Source: Lysobacter_K sp043738095
Lineage (GTDB): Bacteria; Pseudomonadota; Gammaproteobacteria; Xanthomonadales; Xanthomonadaceae
Assembly: GCA_043738095.1 (NCBI GenBank)
Contig: JAYSZI010000026.1
Coordinates: 1-26,348, forward strand
Direction of reading: 5' to 3'
Length of the DNA: 26,348 nucleotides
Within the stretch, counting starts at the first letter, position 1. Each line of letters opens with the position of its first letter. Both the position numbers and the translations under genes were made by a program. Positions 1 through 7,326 of the stretch are shown here, piece by piece. The notes under the pieces are model-generated. The model had not been told where the DNA came from. It made no database searches and worked only from the letters and a program-made list of their open reading frames with translations.

Positions 1-1543
1 CTTCGATCCTTTGAGCTTCCAATCCGCGTGTATTGAAGTCGCGATCAAGTGTCGTGCCTGTCTTATCCGTCAGCAAATCCGGATATCCGTTGGCGTCATA
101 AGTCCGCATTTCCGGGGCTGTACTACAGCCGGAGCATGTCGTCACACTCGAACGCAACCTGCGCGAGCCCAGTGCAAGATCAAAAGAAAGGGTTTCGGTG
201 CTGCCCGAAGAATTGACAACAACGACCTCATTGCCACCATTGCGATAGGTCAAGCCGAATGCGTCCACCCCACCTGCATGCGATGTACTGTTTGCATTCC
301 CAGCCGTGTCGTACCCGAACTCGGCATACGTGACATCGTTCTCATCAATTACTTTGGCGAGATGTACGCCGGAGACACCTGCAACGTTGACGTACTCATA
401 ACGCTTGGCGACTCCGGCTGTCGATACCGAACGCAGCCGATTTTCTGCGTCGTATCCATAAACCAGCGTTGCGCCATCGGGCAGCACAATCTGGTCGATT
501 TGCTGCTGGACGTTGTATCGAATCTTCGCAGTGCGGCCATGGCGGTCGACAAGCTCACGCAACCTGCCGGCAGTGTCGCGGCGAAATTCCATAAGGAGGA
601 TGCCGGCACGTTCCGTGGAAACCAGTTCCCCGTCGGAGTCGTAGTGTTCGTCCGTCCCATCCGACGTAGTGAAGGTCCAGCCGATTCGGACACCATTTGC
701 GTCGCGCATTTCCTTCAAGGCGTTCGCAGCAAGGTTGGCCTCAGGCGTCCACACGCCGTTTGCCGTTAAGAAGGGAATGACTGTGCCGTCAGGTCGAAGC
801 GCGTAAACCGCTGCACTCGAATACGCAGTAGCAGAAATATAAGTAACTCGTGTCGTGGCGAAGCTGTGCCATCCATGGCCAAACGCTACCGGGAGTCCGT
901 ACGCATACCAACGCGTGCCAGAGCGAAACGTACGGCTAATAACGGCATCGCCAAACGCCGCGTCGATGACGGATTCGCTCTTTCTTCCCGTGACAGCCGA
1001 GATGGGATTACCGAAAGTCTTGTCTGCCTCACACGGGGTGCAGGGTTGGCTGACGACAAAAGTGCCTCGCGTGCACTGTCTGAGTGGCGATCCATCTGGA
1101 TTGTAGGTGGTGGACTCGGCGTAGCCGGCCGGGCACGCTGACTTGACAACCACCCAGTTTTGGCCGAACCAATCCTCAATCACATGCCCTTCTGGATATC
1201 CTCCTATCCCTCCATGGGGACGCAGATCATATTCACATCCTTGACCGAAGGTGGGGTGAATCAGAAAGTCGGGGTTCGTGTACTCGTACCACTGGGTCGA
1301 TCCCGAGCTCACAGCGTCCGCATTGATTTTGTCGCCAATCATTGCGCATCCGGTATCGCCGCTCTCAAGAATTGGATACGTAGGAATAGCTGTTGAAACC
1401 TGATATAGCTTCGTGGCGGGAATTGTCGTGAAATCTTGAGCATTCGCGTTCCACCAGATTGGTGTCAGCGCCAGCAAGGCCAAAATCCGTCCGATTAAGA
1501 GGCGATCACAAAGCCAATTACGTGCAATTCCTTTTCGTGCCAT
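1..1543 (-). CDS. RHS/YD-repeat protein, secreted (3' end beyond the left edge)
   Basis: An open minus-strand frame runs from an ATG at 1543 to the window edge, giving 514 visible codons without a stop. AGGAAG lies 9 nt before the ATG. The product starts with a basic segment and a hydrophobic stretch ending in NANA|Q (residues 32-36), a plausible Sec signal peptide. A Cys-containing segment (C138, C157, C168, C171) follows. Then come FGNPISAVTGRK (177-188) and FGHGW (221-225), which resemble the opening of RHS/DUF6531-type proteins. From about residue 330 there are YD-type repeats, such as GYDAENRLRSV near 360 and later FGYDTAGN. RHS proteins form a shell-like beta cage and often carry a variable C-terminal toxin, which here would lie outside the window. 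The DNA is visibly richer in A+T than the neighbouring genes, which fits horizontal acquisition. The family call is firm; toxin activity cannot be judged. Confidence 0.85.
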   Translation of the reverse strand, partial: MARKGIARNWLCDRLLIGRILALLALTPIWWNANAQDFTTIPATKLYQVSTAIPTYPILESGDTGCAMIGDKINADAVSSGSTQWYEYTNPDFLIHPTFGQGCEYDLRPHGGIGGYPEGHVIEDWFGQNWVVVKSACPAGYAESTTYNPDGSPLRQCTRGTFVVSQPCTPCEADKTFGNPISAVTGRKSESVIDAAFGDAVISRTFRSGTRWYAYGLPVAFGHGWHSFATTRVTYISATAYSSAAVYALRPDGTVIPFLTANGVWTPEANLAANALKEMRDANGVRIGWTFTTSDGTDEHYDSDGELVSTERAGILLMEFRRDTAGRLRELVDRHGRTAKIRYNVQQQIDQIVLPDGATLVYGYDAENRLRSVSTAGVAKRYEYVNVAGVSGVHLAKVIDENDVTYAEFGYDTAGNANSTSHAGGVDAFGLTYRNGGNEVVVVNSSGSTETLSFDLALGSRRLRSSVTTCSGCSTAPEMRTYDANGYPDLLTDKTGTTLDRDFNTRGLEAQRIE

Positions 1544-1602
1544 TAGCGAATGCTTCCTAAATTTATGGCCGGTGTTGTAACCCTTCGAGCAGGGCGCTCA
1601 AA

Positions 1603-1648
1603 TTTGGATTGCTGAGACTGTGCCTGGCACATTTTCCGCAAATCCAAA
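1603..1648. promoter_or_regulatory. Nested inverted repeats upstream of the RHS gene
   Basis: TTTGGATT (1603-1610) and AATCCAAA (1641-1648) are perfect complements. They enclose a second perfect dyad, TGTGCC-T-GGCACA (1619-1631). The set lies 60-105 bp before the RHS start codon, where an operator or promoter would be expected. No regulator can be named. The right arm also abuts the terminator hairpin at 1651-1673. Confidence 0.3.
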
Positions 1649-1650
1649 CA

Positions 1651-1673
1651 AAAGCCCCGGCGTCCGGGGCTTT
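1651..1673 (-). terminator. Rho-independent terminator of the tpsBA-ldt operon
   Basis: AAAGCCCCGG (1651-1660) pairs perfectly with CCGGGGCTTT (1664-1673) around a 3-nt loop. Read on the minus strand the stem is followed by a T-rich run (TTTTGTTTGG). It lies about 140 bp after the L,D-transpeptidase stop and just after the possible small peptide at 1697-1810. The plus-strand T-run is shorter. Confidence 0.75.
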
Positions 1674-1696
1674 GCTTAAAGACAGTTGCGCGGAGT

Positions 1697-1810
1697 CTAC
1701 CGCATCTCCGCCGCCTCCCTGACGCCAGCGAAGCACGCATCGTCCCCCGGGGCTTGATGCCAGCGGCACTTGGTGCAGCGAGTCGGCATCCCGCAGCTCT
1801 CGAAGTCCAC
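1697..1810 (-). CDS. Possible 37-residue cysteine-rich peptide
   Basis: A GTG at 1810, 4 nt after the L,D-transpeptidase stop, opens a 37-codon frame ending in TAG at 1697. The product begins VDFESCGMPTRC (first residue Met if translated) and continues with CRWH and DDACFAG. Its four cysteines are spaced C-x5-C-x2-C-x10-C, which could bind zinc or iron or form disulfides. It ends in a charged GVREAAEMR helix-like tail. The composition looks protein-like and the frame stops before the terminator. No clear ribosome binding site is visible, so expression would rely on coupling to the upstream gene. I do not recognise a family. It may be a chance frame. Confidence 0.35.
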   Translation of the reverse strand: MDFESCGMPTRCTKCRWHQAPGDDACFAGVREAAEMR

Positions 1811-1814
1811 AGCG

Positions 1815-2639
1815 CTAGGGCTGCGCCGATGCGCTCGCTTGCGCCCCATCTTCGACGTCGTACGACCCGAATAGCTCGCGAGCCGTGGCCTTCTCGGGAA
1901 GGATGTAGACAATGCCGTTGGTGTTGGTGAATGCAGGGTCGACGACGCTGTCAAAGAACTTCACCGGCACATTGATGCAGCCATAGGAAATGCGATTGTC
2001 GTCCGCCGTTTCGCTCTGCAAACGCTCAGCACGGCGTTCGCTGGGTTTGCCCTTGACTACCCGGTGCAGCGCGAGAGCGGATGCGTAGTCGATCCATAGG
2101 ATTGATTGCCCCTGCAGGTCGGGCGCCAGCGATGCGACAAAACGGCCCGCCGGCGTGGTGCGGTCTTCGGGCCGCATCGCTGACAGCTTCTGATCGCCTA
2201 GGCCTTTGGAGGTGCGGTCTCCGGGCACCATGCCGAGCAACGCAGCCTCGGCCCCGCGCAAGCGACCGCGGGCGTCAAACACGAAAACCTTGGCATTGAC
2301 CTTATCGACAATCAGGTACGGCAGGCCGCGGTTGTCTGCGGAATCCACCGCCCAGCTTGCAACCAGCTTGACCTCCGACGAGGCGGATTCCTGCTGGAAA
2401 TCCGCTTTCTTGGGCGTCCGCGTGACGGTCTGACGAGCCGCCGGTGTTGGTTCTGGCACGGCGGCGGGGCGCGGGGCCATGGGCTCCACGGGCCAGGTTT
2501 GCGCCCAGGACTGAGCCACCGCCTCCGTCGGATAGCTCGCGAGAAGGACAGTCCATCCAATAACCGCGGCGAACACCGCACCGTCCAGACGCTTGCTGGC
2601 GCCGGCCCAACGCACTAACGCTGTAATCGGAGTCTGCAT
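1815..2639 (-). CDS. L,D-transpeptidase (YkuD) family protein
   Basis: The product has 274 residues. The N-terminus is basic and is followed by a hydrophobic segment (about 20-36) ending near EAVAQ, a signal peptide or signal anchor. A Pro/Ala-rich linker (45-75) precedes the catalytic domain (about 105-260). The YkuD signature is visible as ISYGCINVP with nucleophile Cys221, and a probable catalytic His192 lies in ALALHRV. Family members cross-link peptidoglycan stem peptides in the periplasm, or attach proteins to them, through an acyl-enzyme on the Cys. The ATG at 2639 lies only 2 nt after the stop codon of the TpsA gene, so translation is probably coupled. Longer in-frame upstream sequence overlaps the TpsA proline-repeat DNA and was not used as the start. 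Placement as third gene of a two-partner secretion operon is unusual. Confidence 0.87.
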   Translation of the reverse strand: MQTPITALVRWAGASKRLDGAVFAAVIGWTVLLASYPTEAVAQSWAQTWPVEPMAPRPAAVPEPTPAARQTVTRTPKKADFQQESASSEVKLVASWAVDSADNRGLPYLIVDKVNAKVFVFDARGRLRGAEAALLGMVPGDRTSKGLGDQKLSAMRPEDRTTPAGRFVASLAPDLQGQSILWIDYASALALHRVVKGKPSERRAERLQSETADDNRISYGCINVPVKFFDSVVDPAFTNTNGIVYILPEKATARELFGSYDVEDGAQASASAQP

Positions 2640-2641
2640 GC

Positions 2642-4963
2642 CTAATTGCGGTAGGGCTTGGGCTTGCGAACCGGCGCCACATACGGGGGTGGCACCTCTT
2701 CGGACGGCGGCTGAACCACCAGCATCGTCATGGTCGGCGGCGACACTGGCGGCACCACGACCAGGGTTCCGGGCGGCGGCGGAGTCCCGACGCGCGGCGG
2801 CGGAATTCCGAACACCGGATTGCCTGGCGGGGGCGGCGTGGCGCCTGGTGGCGTGACGGGCGGCGGAGTAACTGGCGGAGGCGTAACCGGGGGCGGAGTG
2901 ATCGGTGGTGGAGTAACCGGCGGAGGCGTAACCGGGGGCGGAGTGACCGGTGGTGGCACAACTGGGGGCGGCACTGCCGCGGCCAATATCGACCCGGTAG
3001 TACTCGCCACCACCGGTCCGCAGCAATTGACCGGCAGGGCGTACAAGCCGGCGTCGCTGCCTGCCAAGGTGTAGCCCGTGAACGTGATGCGCTTGTTAGC
3101 GCCTGGGTCCGGGGAGGTGTAGTTGGCACTGCTGCCGGAGCCCGCCACCAGCGTGACGCCGGTCGGATTGCCTCTCAATCCGGTTAGGGTCGCCGTGGTG
3201 GTGCCGTCGAAAGTCTTGTCGCCGCCGGCGGCGAACACCAGCATGAACGACCGCAGCGCGGCGCCTTCGGTCAAGGTGAAACGGGTCGAATAGTCCGTCG
3301 GTGCCGTGTAGGAGATCGGGTTGTAGTAAATGGTGACGGGCGCAGCGGTGACAGCTGCACGCGGCGCCAGCGAGTCGAACACCACAGTGCCACCCGCAAT
3401 GCCGGGTCCGGTGCCATCGGTGTCGGCACTGAGGGTCAAGCCGCGCGGCAGCCCCAGGCTCCGCGTGGGGTCGTTGGTGCCCCTGGTCACGGTGATCGCG
3501 CCAAAGATGTTGACGTTGTTGGCGGCGCACATCAGCAGGTTGCCGTCGGTCACGGTGATGGCCGCCCGCTGGTTGATGTCGCGCCCGGCACTCAACAGGA
3601 CACTGCCATTGGTCGTGGTGATGGCGGCATTGACGTTGATGTCCTGGCCACAGCACACCGCCAGATTGCCGTTGGTGGCGGTGATCGCCGCATTGATATC
3701 GACGTTGCGATCAGCGTTCAACGTCAAGGTGGTCGGCGCGCCACTGGCCGTCCAGCTGACCGGATCGTTGACGAAAATATCGCCGTTTTGAGTGCCCGCG
3801 CCTGTCGTGGAGATGGTGATGTTGTTGGTAACGAGTTGACCCGACAGCGTCGCGCCGGAAATGTTGTTCCCCGGGGCGCTGCCGATGATGAAATCCATGG
3901 GATCGATGAGCCATTGACCGGTCCGGCCTTGAGCCGCGGCAGTGCTGACTCGCGCACTGTCGCGCACCTTGACATGGGCAGCAGAGGTTTCGACAAAGCC
4001 GCCGTTGCCGCCGCCCGGCGCGCTCGCGTCGAGGGTGCCGCCGACGTTCACGCTGCCGGTTTGCATGTCGCCCAGCAGCAGGATCGTGCCGTTGCGATTC
4101 TCGATCGTCTGCGCCTGGATCACCCCGGTGTTGTTCACCACGGTGTGCAGAAGACTGCCGGCCGCCTGCGCCGTGAGCAACACCTGGCCGCCATCGGCGC
4201 GGATCAGGCCGCCATTTTCCACCAGTGCGTTCACTGCGCCTTTCGACACGGACACATTCAACATGCCGTCGCCCGCCACATCGAGCGTGACAGCTTCACC
4301 CGCGGCCAACGCCACGCTGCCTAGCCGGGCCGAAATGACGCCCTGGTTGCTGACGTTTCTGCCCATCAGCGCGACGTAACCGCCGTCGGTGGCGTTGATC
4401 GTGCCCTGGTTGATGATCGACCCGGTGCCCGCCTCGGCAAACGCGTAGTTGCCGGCCATGAAGTTCGCGTCGGTGAGGCCCATGGTGGATGCGACCAATC
4501 CACCGACGTTCACCGATGAGCCGTTGCCGAACAAGATGCCGTTCGGGTTGAGCAGGAATACCTTGCCGTTGGAACTCAGGTTGCCCAGGATCACCGACGG
4601 ATCGGCGCCCAAGACACGATTCAACGCCACTGAATTGACCCCGGGCTGCACGAACTGGACCGTCTGTCCGGTGCCGATACCGAAGCTCTGCCAGTTGATC
4701 GCGACATTGGATGTCGTTTGGGTAATGACCGTATTGTCGCCGGGCCTGATGGTGGCTTGACCGGCCGTGACTACCCCGCCCACGGGGGTGGCTTGGGCAG
4801 CGGCGGCGATGGCCAGCAGCAGCGACCCCGTCAGCGCATGGATGGCGAAGCTCGTCACGCCGCCGGCTCCCGCGCGCGGCGTCTTGCTGCCGGCGCTGCG
4901 GGGCTTCTCGGAGGCTGCAACGACGGCGCCGGTGCTCCAGATGGATCGGTAGGTGCTGTGCAT
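2642..4963 (-). CDS. TpsA: two-partner secretion exoprotein with filamentous haemagglutinin N-terminal domain
   Basis: The product has 773 residues. The start at 4963 is chosen because GAGGA lies just upstream and the first residues (MHSTYRSIWS...VVAASE) match the extended signal peptide of TPS exoproteins, followed by a hydrophobic core and cleavage near AQATP (57-60). The haemagglutinin/TPS secretion domain follows (60-300) with FLLNPNGILFG (136-146) and NVGGLVAST (152-160). Next is GGFVETS...WLIDPMDF (321-358), then a short beta-helix repeat stretch (365-495). A YDG-like domain (DKTFDGTTTATL, 582-593) covers about 575-660. The tail (664-706) is PPPVT tandem repeats, ending in a Pro-rich basic segment. 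The protein would be exported by the TpsB encoded upstream. It is short for the family. It has cysteine pairs at 437-438 and 647-648, rare in such proteins. Confidence 0.92.
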   Translation of the reverse strand: MHSTYRSIWSTGAVVAASEKPRSAGSKTPRAGAGGVTSFAIHALTGSLLLAIAAAAQATPVGGVVTAGQATIRPGDNTVITQTTSNVAINWQSFGIGTGQTVQFVQPGVNSVALNRVLGADPSVILGNLSSNGKVFLLNPNGILFGNGSSVNVGGLVASTMGLTDANFMAGNYAFAEAGTGSIINQGTINATDGGYVALMGRNVSNQGVISARLGSVALAAGEAVTLDVAGDGMLNVSVSKGAVNALVENGGLIRADGGQVLLTAQAAGSLLHTVVNNTGVIQAQTIENRNGTILLLGDMQTGSVNVGGTLDASAPGGGNGGFVETSAAHVKVRDSARVSTAAAQGRTGQWLIDPMDFIIGSAPGNNISGATLSGQLVTNNITISTTGAGTQNGDIFVNDPVSWTASGAPTTLTLNADRNVDINAAITATNGNLAVCCGQDINVNAAITTTNGSVLLSAGRDINQRAAITVTDGNLLMCAANNVNIFGAITVTRGTNDPTRSLGLPRGLTLSADTDGTGPGIAGGTVVFDSLAPRAAVTAAPVTIYYNPISYTAPTDYSTRFTLTEGAALRSFMLVFAAGGDKTFDGTTTATLTGLRGNPTGVTLVAGSGSSANYTSPDPGANKRITFTGYTLAGSDAGLYALPVNCCGPVVASTTGSILAAAVPPPVVPPPVTPPPVTPPPVTPPPITPPPVTPPPVTPPPVTPPGATPPPPGNPVFGIPPPRVGTPPPPGTLVVVPPVSPPTMTMLVVQPPSEEVPPPYVAPVRKPKPYRN
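2846..2968 (-). repeat. 15-bp tandem coding repeat (PPPVT units) in the TpsA gene
   Basis: A 15-bp unit encoding Pro-Pro-Pro-Val-Thr is repeated about eight times, with one PPPIT variant, at residues 666-706 of TpsA. The copies differ mainly at third positions, for example GGCGGAG against GGTGGTG on the plus strand. Such in-frame repeats can gain or lose units by slippage without breaking the frame. They give a stiff polyproline stalk. Confidence 0.85.
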
Positions 4964-5013
4964 GGGTGGTTCCTCGAATGCTCTTTCAGGTCCGTGCGTG
5001 GGACCGGCTGCGA

Positions 5014-6678
5014 TCAGAAATATTTGATCGCCTGGATCCAGAAGCGTCCCGATTTGTCGGGGGCTGAAATCGCATCCTCGTTGCCGAGTTTGCGTGCGTA
5101 ATACGTCCTCACCGCGAAGTTGCCAGGGTCGACCCATGTCAGGCCGACGCCGGTAGCGCTCAGGCTTCGATCATTGTCCCCAGCGAACCAGGGATTCTTG
5201 TTGATCGTCACGCTTCCGGTGTCGACGAAGCCGAGCAGATGCACTTGACCGGGCACGCGTTCGGACAGCCCTGCCAGCAGCAGACGGGCTTCCAGGCTCG
5301 CGAGATAGCCTTCGTCGCCGAATCCTTCACCCTGCGGATAGGCGCGGATGCCATCCATGCCGCCCAGGACCATTTTTTCCGATGGATCCAGGTTCTTTGA
5401 GGCCAGCTGCGCAGTGATGCCTGCGTGCAGCGACAGCCGGTCGGTGACGCGCTGCAGGCGTGTCGCGTTGACCCAAAGTTTGTTGTACGAGCCGTTAGTT
5501 CGCGCAGTGGCGGCATCTACCGCTAGAGCCGCTGGCGTCTCGATATCGAGCGTGCCGGACGAAAAGCTCAGAAAGAACGTGCTCATGCCCCCGCCACCAA
5601 AGCTGTCCAGGTGATTGCCGTAGAGGTTTCCTGTCCATACCTTCGCGGTCCTATCGGTCTCCGACGGGACGATGTCGATGATGTCCTCGAACGTCCGGTG
5701 GTCGTAGGTCAACCCGGCGTAGAGGTTGGTGTTGCGCGAGCGGATCAGCGGGTAGATGCCATAGACACTGGCGACATCCGCGCTGCCATGCGCGCCGAGG
5801 CTTTCGAACTGCCTGCCCAGCTCGTAGTCGAGCTTGCTGTAGGCCACGCCCGCTGTCGCGCGCCCGAACTGCATCTGGTACGACGCGCGGCCGTACTGGA
5901 GCCCGGAACCCGAGGTCAGCACGCGCAGCGAGGCCACGTCGCCGCGCCCCAGCGGATTGTTGAGATTGACGGTCGCACCCACCCGGTACTCGCCCGTGTA
6001 GGGGTTGCCGGCGTTGTCGGCGTCGACGCTGCCGGTTACGCGCCGGCCCGGAACGACGTCGACGATCAGGTCGGAGGTGCCCGGTACCACGCCGGGGACC
6101 AGCGTCGATGACACATTTACGCCAGGCAGATCCGAGAGCAGCAGCAGACGGCTTTCCAACGGCGCGATGGTGATGGCGTCGCCGCTTTCCAGGCCGTCGA
6201 GTAGGCCGTTGGCCAGACCATCGGACAGGTTGCTCTGGTTGCGCAGGGTTACCTGGCCGTAGTTGCCCTCGGTCACAGCGATGGTCACCACGTTGTTGCT
6301 GACGCTCTGCGCGGGGAGATAGGCGCGGGCGACGAAGTAGCCGTGCTTGCGGTAGTGCTCGGTGATGCGCGCGGCCATGGCCTGAAGCTCCGCCAGCGTC
6401 AGCTCCGAGCCGGGCGTAAAGCGCGCGATCGCAATCAATTGCTCAGCCGAATAGACCCGCGCCCCCGTTACCCTCAGCTCTCTGACCAGGACCCTGACGG
6501 AATCGGTACTGGGCGCCGCGGGCGTCGTGGATTCTTCGATGCTGATTTCCGGCGCACTTTTTGGCGGCGCCGGCGCAGTCGGCAGTTGCCTGAGCTGGCT
6601 GCCCGCGCCGGGAAGCTGCTGGGCCAGCAAGCCTTGGCTCAGCGTCAGCAACATCAGCGGCAATAGTCTGGTTTTCAT
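5014..6678 (-). CDS. TpsB: ShlB/FhaC/HecB-family outer-membrane transporter
   Basis: The product has 554 residues. A signal peptide (MKTRLLPLMLLTLSQGLLA|QQ) is followed by a Pro-rich linker. A POTRA domain starts near LRVTGARVYSAEQL (about 69) and runs to about 145, with HYRKHGYFVARAYLP typical of the family. The second POTRA-like region leads into a C-terminal 16-strand-type barrel. The conserved loop-6 element appears as MDGIRAYPQGEGFGDEG (about 441-457), with IRAY in place of the usual VRGY. The chain ends in IQAIKYF, a C-terminal aromatic as expected for BAM-inserted barrels. It exports the partner TpsA, whose gene starts 50 bp downstream. AGGAA lies 9 nt before the ATG. It is the first gene of the tpsB-tpsA-ldt operon. 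Confidence 0.93.
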   Translation of the reverse strand: MKTRLLPLMLLTLSQGLLAQQLPGAGSQLRQLPTAPAPPKSAPEISIEESTTPAAPSTDSVRVLVRELRVTGARVYSAEQLIAIARFTPGSELTLAELQAMAARITEHYRKHGYFVARAYLPAQSVSNNVVTIAVTEGNYGQVTLRNQSNLSDGLANGLLDGLESGDAITIAPLESRLLLLSDLPGVNVSSTLVPGVVPGTSDLIVDVVPGRRVTGSVDADNAGNPYTGEYRVGATVNLNNPLGRGDVASLRVLTSGSGLQYGRASYQMQFGRATAGVAYSKLDYELGRQFESLGAHGSADVASVYGIYPLIRSRNTNLYAGLTYDHRTFEDIIDIVPSETDRTAKVWTGNLYGNHLDSFGGGGMSTFFLSFSSGTLDIETPAALAVDAATARTNGSYNKLWVNATRLQRVTDRLSLHAGITAQLASKNLDPSEKMVLGGMDGIRAYPQGEGFGDEGYLASLEARLLLAGLSERVPGQVHLLGFVDTGSVTINKNPWFAGDNDRSLSATGVGLTWVDPGNFAVRTYYARKLGNEDAISAPDKSGRFWIQAIKYF

Positions 6679-6693
6679 AATGGATTTCCTATC

Positions 6694-6715
6694 GTGAGTT
6701 CGACCACCAACTCAC
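6694..6715. promoter_or_regulatory. Inverted repeat in the tpsB leader
   Basis: GTGAGTT (6694-6700) and AACTCAC (6709-6715) pair perfectly around an 8-nt spacer. The site lies 15-37 bp before the tpsB start codon. It could be an operator or an mRNA hairpin near the ribosome binding site. Confidence 0.35.
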
Positions 6716-6718
6716 AGG

Positions 6719-6741
6719 CAATGAGCAGATGCTGCTCATTG
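6719..6741. promoter_or_regulatory. 23-bp perfect palindrome upstream of tpsB (candidate operator)
   Basis: CAATGAGCAG (6719-6728) and CTGCTCATTG (6732-6741) are perfect complements around ATG. The site lies 40-63 bp before tpsB and next to the shorter dyad at 6694-6715. It has no T-run on either strand, so an operator bound by a dimeric regulator fits better than a terminator. Confidence 0.45.
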
Positions 6742-6763
6742 GTCATGTCCGTTGAGGTAGTTC

Positions 6764-6841
6764 ATGGAACAGCCCTACCTGAAGCGTCGGCAGCGGCTGG
6801 TGCGCAACGGTGACACCCTCGGCGTCGGATCGCGGCGATGA
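6764..6841 (+). CDS. Possible 25-residue leader peptide or gene remnant
   Basis: An ATG at 6764 is preceded by GAGGT at good spacing and opens a short plus-strand frame that stops with TGA at 6839-6841. The product begins MEQPYLKRRQRLVRNGD and is strongly basic. Its codons follow the local GC-rich bias. It is divergent from tpsB and starts 23 bp after the 23-bp palindrome. No family is recognised. It could be a leader peptide, the remains of a lost regulator gene, or chance. Confidence 0.25.
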   Translation: MEQPYLKRRQRLVRNGDTLGVGSRR

Positions 6842-7110
6842 CTCAACAAATCCACTGAGCCACCGCACCCTAGGATCCGCACCGGCACCCGCGTTGCCCC
6901 TGTGCCCCGCCCACCCACCGGAATGTGGGCGGCGCTTGTCTCCGAAGGAAAGTGCTGTTGCCGCGCTCGGCGACCAGCACAACTGTTGTCAATAGCATGA
7001 TGAGCCCCCGATCCGCGCCTCCATGAAGCCTCCTGCGCGTGTAAACAAAGCGTGAGGGCGCTGCGGTTCTAAGAGAGCGCTTCGAAAGCGACAGATCCGA
7101 CGCCGACAAA

Positions 7111-7130
7111 AGCATCCGTTGGGATGCTTC
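7111..7130 (-). terminator. Probable rho-independent terminator downstream of the MBL-fold gene
   Basis: AAGCATCC (7111-7118) and GGATGCTT (7123-7130) form a perfect 8-bp stem with a 4-nt loop. On the minus strand it is followed by TTTTG. It lies about 200 bp after the MBL gene stop and points the right way to end that transcript. The T-run is short, hence moderate confidence. Confidence 0.5.
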
Positions 7131-7326
7131 GGACGCCCGAGCGGGGTTTTCCACATCGACGATGCAGACCCGTCCTTGAGCTCGAGTCTAGGACTAGGGC
7201 CTAGGGCCGGGCTCGCGCCTGGGCGCTGTGCGAGCCCGACTATCTATGACCTCAGGAGAATTACGCCCCTTGTTGGGCAGCAATTTCTTCAGGAAGCCTG
7301 TGACAAAGGTCAGCGCCACCGACCGT

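Larger units (their letters stand above)
6742..7326. other. Intergenic region between tpsB and the MBL-fold gene; no secure gene
   Basis: No long frame here has convincing protein character. Visible structures are a 25-codon plus-strand frame (6764-6841), an 8-bp stem CCGCCCAC/GTGGGCGG (6907-6914/6925-6932), a terminator-like hairpin (7111-7130), and a GC-rich 9-bp stem CGGGCTCGC/GCGAGCCCG (7208-7216/7230-7238). Just before the last there is a cluster of CTAGG/CCTAG-type short repeats (about 7186-7206). The promoter of the tps operon probably lies at the left side. Confidence 0.5.

Noticed and set aside
11..769. Long plus-strand frame at the left edge
   Set aside because: Shadow of the RHS gene. 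The minus strand carries YD-repeat motifs in a continuous frame, whereas the plus-strand product has no protein-like features.
2846..2968. Tandem repeats considered as a CRISPR array
   Set aside because: The 15-bp units are contiguous without spacers and encode PPPVT in frame within TpsA.
2642..3026. N-terminal extension of the L,D-transpeptidase frame
   Set aside because: It overlaps the TpsA proline-repeat DNA in another frame and is low-complexity. The ATG at 2639 next to the TpsA stop gives a normal signal sequence.
4964..5137. N-terminal extension of TpsA beyond 4963
   Set aside because: It overlaps the end of tpsB. The extended signal peptide signature and ribosome binding site mark 4963 as the start.
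6743..7154. Overlapping minus-strand frames between tpsB and the MBL gene
   Set aside because: No family motif, no ribosome binding site, and they span hairpin structures; treated as non-coding.
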